This document shows, piece by piece, positions 41,206 to 49,704 of a DNA stretch of 64,000 nucleotides (positions are counted from its first letter, which is position 1; each line of letters starts with the position of its first letter). Source of the DNA: an uncultured Prevotellaceae bacterium (GTDB lineage: Bacteria; Bacteroidota; Bacteroidia; Bacteroidales; Bacteroidaceae); NCBI GenBank assembly GCA_900314655.1, contig OMWC01000004.1, positions 1 to 64,000 of the forward strand. The letters run 5' to 3'. The translations under genes and the position numbers were made by a program. Below the pieces are notes generated by a model, which was given only the letters and a program-made list of their open reading frames with translations, did no database searches and was not told the DNA's origin.

Positions 41206-42519
41206 ATGAAAAGAATACGCATGATTGTTGCCCTCGTGGCACTCGTATGCTGCGCTACTGCGCTGGCTGAGAATTATCCCTATCGTTCTGATTACCTGTG
41301 GGTAGCTACGCCCGACCATGCCGACTGGCTCTATGAAACGGGACAGCAGGCCAAGGTGGAGGTGCAGTTCTACAAGTACGGCATGCCGCAGGAAGGAACT
41401 GTAAACTACTCCATCGGAGAAGATATGCTGCCCGATGAGCAGCAAGGCTCGGTGAAACTGAAAGGTGGACGGGCCGTGATCAATATGGGAACTCGGAAGA
41501 AACCGGGATTCCGCGACCTGCGACTGCGTATCACCTGCGACGGGAAAGAATACAAGCATCACGTCAAGGTGGGTTTCTCGGCCGACAAGATCCAGCCTTA
41601 TACACAGGAGCCTGCCGACTTCAAGGCTTTCTGGGACAAGGCTAAGGAGGAGGCCGCGGCCTTCCCGCTGACCTACAGCCGCGAACCAGCTCCGGAGTAT
41701 TCTACGGACAAGGTGGACTGCTGGCTCATCCGCCTGCAGCTTAACAAGCGCGGGCAGTGTGTGTATGGCTATCTATTCTATCCGAAGAATGCGCAGAAGG
41801 GAAGTTGCCCCGTGGTGCTTTGTCCGCCGGGAGCCGGTGTGAAGACTATCAAGGAGCCTCTGCGCCACAAGTATTATGCCGAGAACGGATTCATCCGTCT
41901 GGAGATGGAAATCCACGGACTGGATCCGCGCATGAGCACTCAACAGTTTAACGAAATCAGCCGCGCCCTCAATACAGACCCCAACGGTTATCTCAGCCAA
42001 GGACTCGACAACCGCGACAACTACTACATGAAGCGCGTCTATCTGGCATGTGTGCGTTGTATTGACCTGCTGACATCGCTGCCCGAATGGGACGGCCGCA
42101 ACGTGGCTGTGCAGGGAGGTTCGCAAGGAGGTGCATTGGCTATTGTTACCGCAGGTCTTGACAAGCGCGTCACGCTTTGTGCCGCCAACCATCCGGCGCT
42201 GAGCGACATGGCTGGCTATGCAGAAAAAGGACGCACGGGCGGTTATCCCCACTTCAACCGCATGAACGGAATGCTCACCCCGGAAAAGATCCGCACGATG
42301 GCCTACTACGACGTGGTAAACTTTGCCCGCTACGTGAAGGCCAAAAGTCGCCTCACATGGGGATTCAACGATGATACCTGTCCGCCCACAACGAGCTATG
42401 CCGTATGGAACACGCTGAAGTGCGAAAAGGAATCGCTCATCACGCCTGTCAACGAGCATTGGACTTCAGAGGCCACGGAGCTGAGCCACATGGAATGGCT
42501 GAAGAAGAATCTGAAATAG
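41206..42519 (+). CDS. Acetylxylan esterase / cephalosporin-C deacetylase family (AXE1) esterase, secreted
   Basis: 437 aa from ATG 41206 (MKRIRMIVALVALVCCATALA, signal peptide); the longer frame from 41173 would start within the promoter. An N-terminal beta domain (about 22-125) precedes an alpha/beta hydrolase. Likely catalytic triad: Ser306 in 'QGGSQGGALA', Asp389 or 390 in 'GFNDDTCPPT', and His428 in 'ELSHMEWL'. AXE1 enzymes remove acetyl groups from xylan and other glycans; an acetylated plant or mucin glycan is a likely substrate. Convergent with the sugar porter gene. Confidence 0.85.
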   Translation: MKRIRMIVALVALVCCATALAENYPYRSDYLWVATPDHADWLYETGQQAKVEVQFYKYGMPQEGTVNYSIGEDMLPDEQQGSVKLKGGRAVINMGTRKKPGFRDLRLRITCDGKEYKHHVKVGFSADKIQPYTQEPADFKAFWDKAKEEAAAFPLTYSREPAPEYSTDKVDCWLIRLQLNKRGQCVYGYLFYPKNAQKGSCPVVLCPPGAGVKTIKEPLRHKYYAENGFIRLEMEIHGLDPRMSTQQFNEISRALNTDPNGYLSQGLDNRDNYYMKRVYLACVRCIDLLTSLPEWDGRNVAVQGGSQGGALAIVTAGLDKRVTLCAANHPALSDMAGYAEKGRTGGYPHFNRMNGMLTPEKIRTMAYYDVVNFARYVKAKSRLTWGFNDDTCPPTTSYAVWNTLKCEKESLITPVNEHWTSEATELSHMEWLKKNLK

Positions 42520-42660
42520 AAGTACGAGGTACGAATTACGAATTACGATGTGTCGCCTTTGGCGAGGTGGAGGTGAGAAGTATCATTCAACCTTTATACT
42601 TCATCCTTCTGCCTCGTCGAAGACGACACTTCGTACTTGGTACTTCGTACCTCGTAATTC
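42520..42660. terminator. Large inverted repeat between convergent genes
   Basis: Left arm GTACGAGGTACGAATTACG and right arm TACTTCGTACCTCGTAATTC, with GATGTGTCG / CGACAC inner pairing. It spans the whole gap and probably terminates both genes. Confidence 0.6.
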
Positions 42661-42666
42661 AAGAAT

Positions 42667-44133
42667 TTAAGCCTTTCTCCAAAGGCGGGTCATATCCTCA
42701 AGAGTCTTGCCCTTGGTCTCGGGAACCAATTTCCAAACGAAGACGGCGGCAATGACGCAGATGACACCATAGAGTCCGTAGGTGAACCAATGGCCGAAAT
42801 CATCGCCCTCGGTAAGATGCATATTGAACATCGGCACGAACGTGGAGCTGACGATGAAGTTGAAAATCCACTGGAAGGCCACGGCGATAGCCACGGCTCC
42901 GCCACGGATGGTGTTGGGGAATATCTCGGCAATGAGCACCCACGTGATGGGACCCCATGAGAACATGAACGATGCAGAATAGACCATGATGGAGGCAGCG
43001 GTGATAAACTCCAGACCTTCGTGGCCGAACGATACGGCTACGCCAAAGGCACCGAGAGCCATACCAAGCGATCCCCAGATAAGCAACGGCTTGCGGCCCC
43101 ATTTCTCAACGGTGAAGACAGCCACGAGCGTGAAGAGAATATTCACGATACCCATGAAGACGGTGAACATCATCGGATTGTCCATACCCATGTCGCCGAA
43201 GATGCGCGGAGCATAATAGAGCACGGCATTGATACCCACAGCCTGCTGGAACACGGAGAGCATGATACCAACGAAGATGCAGAGCCAACCGTAGGTAAAG
43301 AGTTTCTCGGTCTTCACGGTGATGGTGTCCTTGATGTCCTGAAGAATCTGCTGTGCCTTCGAGCTGCCGTTAATCTTGGAAAGAATGCCAAGGGCCTTCT
43401 CGTCCTGACCTACCATGACGAGATAGCGCGGAGTCTCAGGTACGAAGCAGATGAGCAGGGCGAAGAGACCTGCGGGAACAGCCTCAGAACCAAACATATA
43501 GCGCCATCCGGTAGTGACCGTCCATTGTGCATTGGGATGGATAGCTGCCATTCCCTTACCCATTTCCTCCACGAGCGGCTGGATATGGTCGCCCAGGATG
43601 AAGAAATTAACGAAATAGACTACCAACTGACCGAAGATAATGGCAAACTGGTTCCAAGATACAAGCATGCCGCGGATATTGGAGGGAGCCACCTCGCCAA
43701 TGTACATCGGGCAGATGGCCGAGGCCAGACCTACGCCAACGCCACCGATGATGCGGTAGATATTGAACATCACGAGCAGGGAGAACGTGGGTACGCCCTT
43801 CTCGAAAATCATGAATTCAGGCTCCATGCTGCCAAGGGCTGAAATGAAGAAGAGCACACCAGCCAGGAAGAGCGAACGCTTACGGCCCAACCGCGTGGCC
43901 AGAAGACCAGAGAGTGCACTACCGATGATACAGCCAATCAGCGCACTACTGCTAGTGAAGCCGTGCATGGCATCGGTGTAACGGAAGTCAGCTGCATTGC
44001 TGAAGAAGGCCTGCAGACCTTTTTCTGCACCAGAGATAACGGCTGTGTCGTAGCCGAAAAGCAGGCCGCCGAGCACGGCAACCATCACAATCGAAATGAG
44101 GTAGGCTTTGCTACCGTTCTGAGTTTGATTCAT
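42667..44133 (-). CDS. Sugar porter MFS transporter, XylE-like
   Basis: 488 aa, about 12 transmembrane segments. Sugar-porter signatures: 'GGLLFGYDTAVISGAEKG' in TM1, 'TRLGRKRSL' loop, 'PETPRYLVM' after TM6, 'QQAVGINAVLYYAP' in TM7, 'VEKWGRKPLL', and 'PETKGKTLEDM' at the C terminus. It probably imports a pentose or hexose with H+. It lies next to an acetylxylan-type esterase in convergent orientation, so xylose is possible but not shown. Confidence 0.88.
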   Translation of the reverse strand: MNQTQNGSKAYLISIVMVAVLGGLLFGYDTAVISGAEKGLQAFFSNAADFRYTDAMHGFTSSSALIGCIIGSALSGLLATRLGRKRSLFLAGVLFFISALGSMEPEFMIFEKGVPTFSLLVMFNIYRIIGGVGVGLASAICPMYIGEVAPSNIRGMLVSWNQFAIIFGQLVVYFVNFFILGDHIQPLVEEMGKGMAAIHPNAQWTVTTGWRYMFGSEAVPAGLFALLICFVPETPRYLVMVGQDEKALGILSKINGSSKAQQILQDIKDTITVKTEKLFTYGWLCIFVGIMLSVFQQAVGINAVLYYAPRIFGDMGMDNPMMFTVFMGIVNILFTLVAVFTVEKWGRKPLLIWGSLGMALGAFGVAVSFGHEGLEFITAASIMVYSASFMFSWGPITWVLIAEIFPNTIRGGAVAIAVAFQWIFNFIVSSTFVPMFNMHLTEGDDFGHWFTYGLYGVICVIAAVFVWKLVPETKGKTLEDMTRLWRKA

Positions 44134-44205
44134 TTTTATTAAGGTGTTTTGTATGATATTTCTACTTTAAATTACGTATTAATAACTGTTTTCCCCAAGA
44201 TTTAT

Positions 44206-44236
44206 TTTGTTTTTCCGCTCATTTACACTAACTTTG
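44206..44236 (+). promoter_or_regulatory. Promoter of metF
   Basis: TTTG at 44206-44209, 19-nt spacer, TAACTTTG at 44229-44236, 23 nt before ATG 44260. It shares TTTTTCCGCTCATTT with the esterase promoter. Confidence 0.7.
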
Positions 44237-44259
44237 CACCGATTTATAATAAAAAAGAA

Positions 44260-45222
44260 ATGAAAGTCATCGACTTACTTGCAAACGGACAGACGGATGA
44301 GACGAAAGGATTCTCGTTTGAAGTGCTGCCGCCCCTGAAAGGCAACGGCACGGATGCGCTGTTCAGCACTATTGACACCCTGAAGGAATTTAATCCGAAA
44401 TATATCAACATAACCACCCACCACTCTGAATACGTCTATCGGGAACTGGAAGACGGCAACTTCGAGCGTCAGCGCATACGCCGCCGCCCTGGCACTATCG
44501 CCATTGCCGCCGCCATCCAGCAGCGCTATCATCTGCCGGTGATTCCGCACATCATCTGCAGCGGTGCTACGGCTGAGGACATTGAGTATGAACTCATTGA
44601 CCTGCAGTTCCTAGGCATCCACGACGTGCTGCTGCTCCGAGGCGATAAGGCGCAGGACCAAAAGACCTTCACGCCGATTCGCGGTGGCTACCGCCATACG
44701 ACGCAACTCATCGAGCAGGTGGTGAAGTTCAATGAAGGCTATTTCCGCGACGGCACGCCCATCAAGCATCCCGGCGAGAAATTCTCGTTCGGCGTGGCCT
44801 GCTATCCGGAGAAGCATGAAGAGGCACCAAATCTGGAACGCGACATGGAATACCTGAAAAGGAAACAGGAATTAGGTGCAAAATATGCCGTGACGCAGTT
44901 GTTCTACGATAACGAAAAATACTTCCAGTTTGTGGAGAAGGCGCGCGAAATGGGCATCACGATTCCCATCGTGCCCGGACTGAAGCCCTTCGCCAAACTA
45001 TCACAGCTGACGGTGGTGCCGAAGACTTTCCATTGCGACATCCCAGAGGACCTGGCCCGCGAAGTGGTGAAATGCGAGACTGATGAAGATGCCAAGCAAC
45101 TGGGCGTGGAATGGGCCATCCAGCAATGTCGCGATCTCTATGCACACGGCGTGAACAACATCCACTTCTATACGGTAAGTGCCGTGGAGTCAGTAAAGGA
45201 AGTGGTGAAGGCACTCAGCTAA
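44260..45222 (+). CDS. metF: 5,10-methylenetetrahydrofolate reductase
   Basis: 320 aa from ATG 44260; the open frame to 44149 runs through the promoter. FAD-dependent (beta/alpha)8 enzyme that makes 5-methyl-THF for methionine synthesis. Seen: 'FSFEVLPPLKGNGTDALFST' with catalytic Glu near residue 20, 'YINITTHHSEY', 'HIICSGATAEDIEYELIDLQ', 'VLLLRGDKAQD', and 'FGVACYPEKHEEAPN'. 'QLFYDNEKYFQFV' is also typical. holB follows after 20 bp, so the two are probably co-transcribed with ricT and gldH. Confidence 0.93.
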   Translation: MKVIDLLANGQTDETKGFSFEVLPPLKGNGTDALFSTIDTLKEFNPKYINITTHHSEYVYRELEDGNFERQRIRRRPGTIAIAAAIQQRYHLPVIPHIICSGATAEDIEYELIDLQFLGIHDVLLLRGDKAQDQKTFTPIRGGYRHTTQLIEQVVKFNEGYFRDGTPIKHPGEKFSFGVACYPEKHEEAPNLERDMEYLKRKQELGAKYAVTQLFYDNEKYFQFVEKAREMGITIPIVPGLKPFAKLSQLTVVPKTFHCDIPEDLAREVVKCETDEDAKQLGVEWAIQQCRDLYAHGVNNIHFYTVSAVESVKEVVKALS

Positions 45223-45242
45223 CAGACGAAGAAAAAGAGGAC

Positions 45243-46397
45243 ATGAAGTTCAGTGAGGTCATCGGACAAGAAGAAGCCCGTCAGCGGCTGATGCAGATGG
45301 TGGAAGAAGGAAGACTTCCGCACGCCCTGCTGCTATGCGGCCCCGAAGGATGCGGCAAGATGGCCGTGGCACTGGCCTTTGCCTCATATCTGCTCGGCGA
45401 ACGGCAGGAAGACGGCAGTCAGCTGCCAGGATTCAATGCCCCGCTGACTACCAATGCCGAAGCCATGCTCCACAAATGGCAGCATCCCGACCTCCACTTC
45501 TCCTACCCCGTCATCAAGCCTAAAGGGACGAGCGCGGAGCATAAAATGGTCAGCGATGACTTTGCCAAGGAGTGGAACACGCTGCTCCAGGAAGGTCCTT
45601 ACTTCACGATGGACCAATGGCTGCAGATGATGCGCGCCGATAACCAGCAGGCCATTATCTACGAGGCAGAAAGTGACGAACTGAACCGCAAGCTCTCGCT
45701 GAAATCATCGATGGGCGGTTATAAGGTCTGCATCGTATGGTTGCCGGAAAGAATGAACCTGGCCTGTGCCAACAAACTGTTGAAACTCATTGAGGAACCA
45801 CCCACGCAGACGGTGTTCCTGATGGTTTGCGAAGAACCCGAAAGGTTGTTGGAAACCATTATCAGCCGCACACAGCGCATCGATGTGAAAAAGATTGAGA
45901 CAGCAGCCATAGAGCAGGCCCTGACGGAGCACCGAGGAATCGACGGAGAGATGGCCCACAGGCTTGCCCGCGTGGCCAACGGCTCATGGACTAAAGCCCT
46001 AGAATCGTTGAATGCCGACTCGGAGAACCGTCTGTTCCTGGACATGTTCATCATGCTGATGCGACTGGCCTACCAGCGTAACATCAAGGAACTGAAACGC
46101 TGGAGCGAGACCGTGGCCGCCTACGGACGCGAGAAACAGAAGCGGATGCTCACCTATTTCCTGCGACTGGTGCGCGAGAACTTCATGTACAACTTCCACC
46201 AGGAAGAACTCTGCTACATGACTCAGGAAGAGGAGAACTTCGCCCGAAACTTCGCCCGTTTCATCAATGAGGCCAATGTGATCGGCATCTCAGAACTCAT
46301 CCAGCGCGCCATCCGCGACATCGGACAGAACGCCAATCCGAAGATTGTATTCTTCGACATGGCCCTCAATATCATCGTATTGCTGTTGCAAAAATAG
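45243..46397 (+). CDS. holB: DNA polymerase III delta-prime subunit (clamp loader)
   Basis: 384 aa from ATG 45243. Clamp-loader ATPase-like subunit: 'MKFSEVIGQEEARQRLMQMV', P-loop region 'GPEGCGKMAVALAFA', 'KVCIVWLPERMNLACANKLL' (Walker B position without the usual acidic pair, as expected for delta-prime), and 'LIEEPPTQTVFLMVCEEPER' then 'TIISRTQRI' (sensor 1). The order holB-ricT-gldH is a known Bacteroidota arrangement. A GC-rich palindrome separates it from ricT. Confidence 0.9.
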   Translation: MKFSEVIGQEEARQRLMQMVEEGRLPHALLLCGPEGCGKMAVALAFASYLLGERQEDGSQLPGFNAPLTTNAEAMLHKWQHPDLHFSYPVIKPKGTSAEHKMVSDDFAKEWNTLLQEGPYFTMDQWLQMMRADNQQAIIYEAESDELNRKLSLKSSMGGYKVCIVWLPERMNLACANKLLKLIEEPPTQTVFLMVCEEPERLLETIISRTQRIDVKKIETAAIEQALTEHRGIDGEMAHRLARVANGSWTKALESLNADSENRLFLDMFIMLMRLAYQRNIKELKRWSETVAAYGREKQKRMLTYFLRLVRENFMYNFHQEELCYMTQEEENFARNFARFINEANVIGISELIQRAIRDIGQNANPKIVFFDMALNIIVLLLQK

Positions 46398-46398
46398 A

Positions 46399-46508
46399 AG
46401 ACCCACCCCTCACCCTCCCTATAGGGAAGGGGTGATTAGTCTTAAACGATATATCAATAACATAACAAAGTATCTGCTCCCTTCCCTATAGGGAGGGCTG
46501 GGGGTGGA
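46399..46508. repeat. GC-rich double palindrome between holB and ricT
   Basis: Outer arms AGACCCACCCC and GGGGGTGGATCT enclose two hairpins (CCCTCCCTATAGGGAAGG and CCCTTCCCTATAGGGAGGG) separated by about 50 bp of AT-rich DNA. Same architecture as 11571-11720. Confidence 0.8.
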
Positions 46509-46520
46509 TCTGAAGAATGT

Positions 46521-47759
46521 ATGGATTACAAGAATCTGAAATACAAGATAACCAATGACGGAGACCGCGGACTCTGCTGTGGAGCCTGTGGACGCCAAGA
46601 CCGGCAGTTGAACACCTACGACTGGCTGAACGACGTGCCCGGCAACACGGAAGACACGGACCTCGTGGAGGTGCAGTTCAAGAATACGCGAAAGGGTTAT
46701 TACCACAACGTGAACAACCTGGAACTGAAGAAAGGCGACTGGGTGGCCGTGGAAGCTAATCCCGGACATGATATCGGTGTGGTGACACTCACCGGTCGAC
46801 TCGTAAAGCTACAGGTGAAAAAGGCCAATCTGAAAGGTCCTGACGACATCAAGCGTATCTACCGCATTGCCAAGGACGTGGATATGCAGAAGTATCAGGA
46901 AGCCAAGAGCCGCGAACACGCCACGATGATTGAGAGCCGCCAGATTGCAAAGAACCTCGGATTGCAGATGAAGATCGGCGACGTAGAGTATCAGGGCGAC
47001 TGCAACAAGGCTATCTTCTATTACATCGCTGACGAGCGCGTGGACTTCCGCCAGCTTATCAAGGATCTCGCCGCCACCTTCCACGTGCGTATCGAGATGA
47101 AGCAGATTGGTGCACGCCAAGAGGCTGGACGCATCGGAGGCACAGGCCCTTGCGGGCGAGAACTCTGCTGTGCCACATGGATGAAGAACTTCTCCAGTGT
47201 AAGCACCAATGCCGCCCGATTCCAGGACATCTCGCTCAATCCCCAAAAGCTGGCAGGTATGTGCGCCAAGCTGAAATGTTGCCTGAACTATGAAGTGGAC
47301 AACTACATGGAAGCCGGCAAGCGTTTCCCAGCCAAAGACATCGTGCTGCAGACCATTGACAGCGACTTCTATCAGTTTAAGACAGACATTCTGGCCGGCC
47401 TCATCACCTACTCCACCGATAAGCGGATGGCAGCCAATCTGGAGACCATCACCGCACAACGCGCCCAGGAGATTATCGAAATGAACAAGCGCGGGGAAAA
47501 GCCCGATTCACTCCAGCCCGATGACATCCAGAAGGAATCCAGCAAGCCCATTGACTTGCTCGCCGGGGAAAGTATCACGCGCTTCGACCGCGCCAAGAAA
47601 AAGAAGAAGAGCCGTAACAAGCTGAACCCTGCCAAGCAGGCCGCCGCTCCTCAAAAACAGCCTCAGGCTCAGCGCAAACCGAAGAACCGCAGCAACGAGA
47701 ATCGCGGAAACAGAAACGAGAACCGCAATAACGCCCCACAAAAAGAAAAGAAGGAATGA
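46521..47759 (+). CDS. ricT: PSP1-domain protein, RicT (YaaT) family
   Basis: 412 aa. PSP1 core (about 50-300) with conserved cysteines: 'GLCCGACGR' near 18-25, 'GPCGRELCCATW' near 210-221 and 'MCAKLKCCLNYE' near 245-256, candidate Fe-S ligands. In Bacillus the RicA/RicF/RicT complex affects RNase Y processing; the Bacteroidota role is not settled. The C-terminal about 70 residues are Lys/Asn/Gln-rich, low complexity and probably disordered. Its stop overlaps the gldH start by 4 bp. Confidence 0.9.
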   Translation: MDYKNLKYKITNDGDRGLCCGACGRQDRQLNTYDWLNDVPGNTEDTDLVEVQFKNTRKGYYHNVNNLELKKGDWVAVEANPGHDIGVVTLTGRLVKLQVKKANLKGPDDIKRIYRIAKDVDMQKYQEAKSREHATMIESRQIAKNLGLQMKIGDVEYQGDCNKAIFYYIADERVDFRQLIKDLAATFHVRIEMKQIGARQEAGRIGGTGPCGRELCCATWMKNFSSVSTNAARFQDISLNPQKLAGMCAKLKCCLNYEVDNYMEAGKRFPAKDIVLQTIDSDFYQFKTDILAGLITYSTDKRMAANLETITAQRAQEIIEMNKRGEKPDSLQPDDIQKESSKPIDLLAGESITRFDRAKKKKKSRNKLNPAKQAAAPQKQPQAQRKPKNRSNENRGNRNENRNNAPQKEKKE

Positions 47760-48223
47760 AGCACTGGCTTACGGCCTTACTGACAGCATTCACCATCGTC
47801 ACAGGATTGTCTGCCTGTGACGAATCTTTGGCGTACAGCCATTACGAACATACGCAACTGGCTGGATGGGAGAAAAGCGACACGCTCTATTTCAACACGC
47901 CAAGAATGAGGCAGAAAGGCAGGTACCGTATGGAATTAGGGCTGCGCACGACGGGCGACTACCCTTTTACCAGCCTGACCCTGAGTATTGAGCAACGCGT
48001 CTTTCCAGCAAAATCAATCAAAAACTATAGTATCAAATGCAAGCTGATGGAAGAAAACGGCGTCACGAGAGGGCAAGGCGTGAGCGTCTATCAGTTTGCT
48101 TTTCCCGTGGCCGACGTTGATCTGAACGAAGGTGATTCCGTGCAGATCCGCATCCGTCACGACATGAAGCGCGAAATACTGCCCGGCATTGCCGACGTCG
48201 GCATCAAGCTCTCACGCAAATAA
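47756..48223 (+). CDS. gldH: Gliding-motility lipoprotein GldH family
   Basis: 155 aa. Signal peptide ending LSACDES (lipobox Cys about residue 21). The rest is a beta-sandwich-like domain: 'WEKSDTLYFNTPRMRQKGRY', 'LGLRTTGDYPFTSLTLSIEQ' and 'VQIRIRHDMKREILPGIADV' match GldH. Present in non-gliding Prevotella as well, where its role is unclear. Translationally coupled to ricT. Confidence 0.9.
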   Translation: MKHWLTALLTAFTIVTGLSACDESLAYSHYEHTQLAGWEKSDTLYFNTPRMRQKGRYRMELGLRTTGDYPFTSLTLSIEQRVFPAKSIKNYSIKCKLMEENGVTRGQGVSVYQFAFPVADVDLNEGDSVQIRIRHDMKREILPGIADVGIKLSRK

Positions 48224-48234
48224 GAACCTTCCGG

Positions 48235-49704
48235 CTATTGTCTCACCATATTCCGGCTGGCATCAATGCGCAGGAATATGAACAGCAGCAACGTGAATCC
48301 CCAAAGCGAGGAACCACCATAGCTGAAGAATGGCAAAGGAATACCAATGACGGGCGTCAGTCCCAAGACCATCCCCACATTGATAAAGAGATGGAACAGG
48401 AATACACTTAGCACACAATAGCCATACACCCTTCCAAAGCGGAACGGCTGGCGCTCGGCCATCTTGATAAGCCGAAGAATCAGCGCCAAAAACAGCAACA
48501 GCACCGTAGCACAGCCCAAGAAGCCTTCTTCCTCACCCACCGTGCAGAATATGAAGTCGGTGTCCTGCTCTGGCACATACTTCAGCTTCGTCTGGGTACC
48601 ATTCAGGAAACCTTTTCCCAACAATCCGCCTGAACCGATGGCTATCTCGCTCTGATGCACATTGTAGCCAGCACCGGCAAGGTCTTCGTCAAGTCCGAGA
48701 AGCACGTTGATTCGCGTACGCTGATGGGGTTCCATGATATTGTTAAGCACATAGTCGGCAGCATTGAAGAAAATGACGCTACCCACCGCGAAGAGCGCTA
48801 TATAATAATAGGTACGCAGGCGAGAGCCCAGTCCTTCGAAGACAAGCAGCCCCACCAGAATGGCCGTCAATGCCATCTGTACCCAGACGATATCGAAAGG
48901 TATCACGAACTTGGAGAACAACAGGGCCAACAACGTCAGACCGTAGGTATATGCCAAAATCAACCAGAACTGCCGCTTGTCACGACAATAAAACCTGACC
49001 ATGAAGGCCGTAAACGTCTGAACGGCCAAAAGAACCACGAACTTACCCACAGAGGTAGGCGTATCCCAAAGCATGGTTTCCTCAAAGCGGACTCCCACTA
49101 CGAAATAGAACACCATTGCAACACCCGTGAAAAGAATGCTACCCGTCATTCCTTCGCGATAGAACATCAGGAAGAAGGAAAGATAGACCAGCGCAGAACC
49201 CGTCTCTTTCTGCAGCACAATGCAAATCATCGGCAACACCACCACGGCGATGGCTGCTGCAAAATGCTTCCACTTATCCATCGTGAAACCATAGGTACTC
49301 ATCAGTTTCGCCACCGCCAAGGCTGTGGCAAACTTGGCAAACTCGGCTGGCTGCAAGCGCAACGGTCCAAGCACAAGCCATGAACGCGAGCCCTTGATCT
49401 CGTGGGGATTAAAGATGGTTCCTATCAGCAACAACACCAATAGGCCATAGATGACATAGGCGAAAGTGTCGTAGAAACGGTCGTCGAGCAACAGCAGGAA
49501 AAGACCGAGAGCCAGAGACGTGCCAATCCAGACAATCTGCATTCCCGAACGGGATTCCAGACTGAAAATATCTGTATCTCCATAAGTATAGGAAGCACCG
49601 CAGACGCTCACCCAACCAAAAGCCAGGAGAGCTACATAGATAGCGATGGTCCACCAGTCAAGTGAACGCAACACGCCTGCCGGTTTATCTGTTTGCTGAG
49701 CCAT
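48235..49704 (-). CDS. rodA: Rod shape-determining SEDS glycosyltransferase RodA
   Basis: 489 aa from ATG 49704 (MAQQTDKPAG); the longer frame to 49782 overlaps PBP2 further. SEDS-family peptidoglycan polymerase with about 10 membrane segments. Seen: 'GSRSWLVLGPLRLQPAEFAK', 'EEGFLGCATVLLLFLALILR', and the C-terminal 'IPLPFFSYGGSSLWGF'. It works with the PBP2 encoded just upstream; the genes overlap by 20 bp. Confidence 0.93.
   Translation of the reverse strand: MAQQTDKPAGVLRSLDWWTIAIYVALLAFGWVSVCGASYTYGDTDIFSLESRSGMQIVWIGTSLALGLFLLLLDDRFYDTFAYVIYGLLVLLLIGTIFNPHEIKGSRSWLVLGPLRLQPAEFAKFATALAVAKLMSTYGFTMDKWKHFAAAIAVVVLPMICIVLQKETGSALVYLSFFLMFYREGMTGSILFTGVAMVFYFVVGVRFEETMLWDTPTSVGKFVVLLAVQTFTAFMVRFYCRDKRQFWLILAYTYGLTLLALLFSKFVIPFDIVWVQMALTAILVGLLVFEGLGSRLRTYYYIALFAVGSVIFFNAADYVLNNIMEPHQRTRINVLLGLDEDLAGAGYNVHQSEIAIGSGGLLGKGFLNGTQTKLKYVPEQDTDFIFCTVGEEEGFLGCATVLLLFLALILRLIKMAERQPFRFGRVYGYCVLSVFLFHLFINVGMVLGLTPVIGIPLPFFSYGGSSLWGFTLLLFIFLRIDASRNMVRQ

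Noticed and set aside
45111..45242. N-terminal extension of holB overlapping metF
   Set aside because: The extension is the metF 3' end read in another frame; MKFSEVIGQEEA at 45243 is the normal clamp-loader start.
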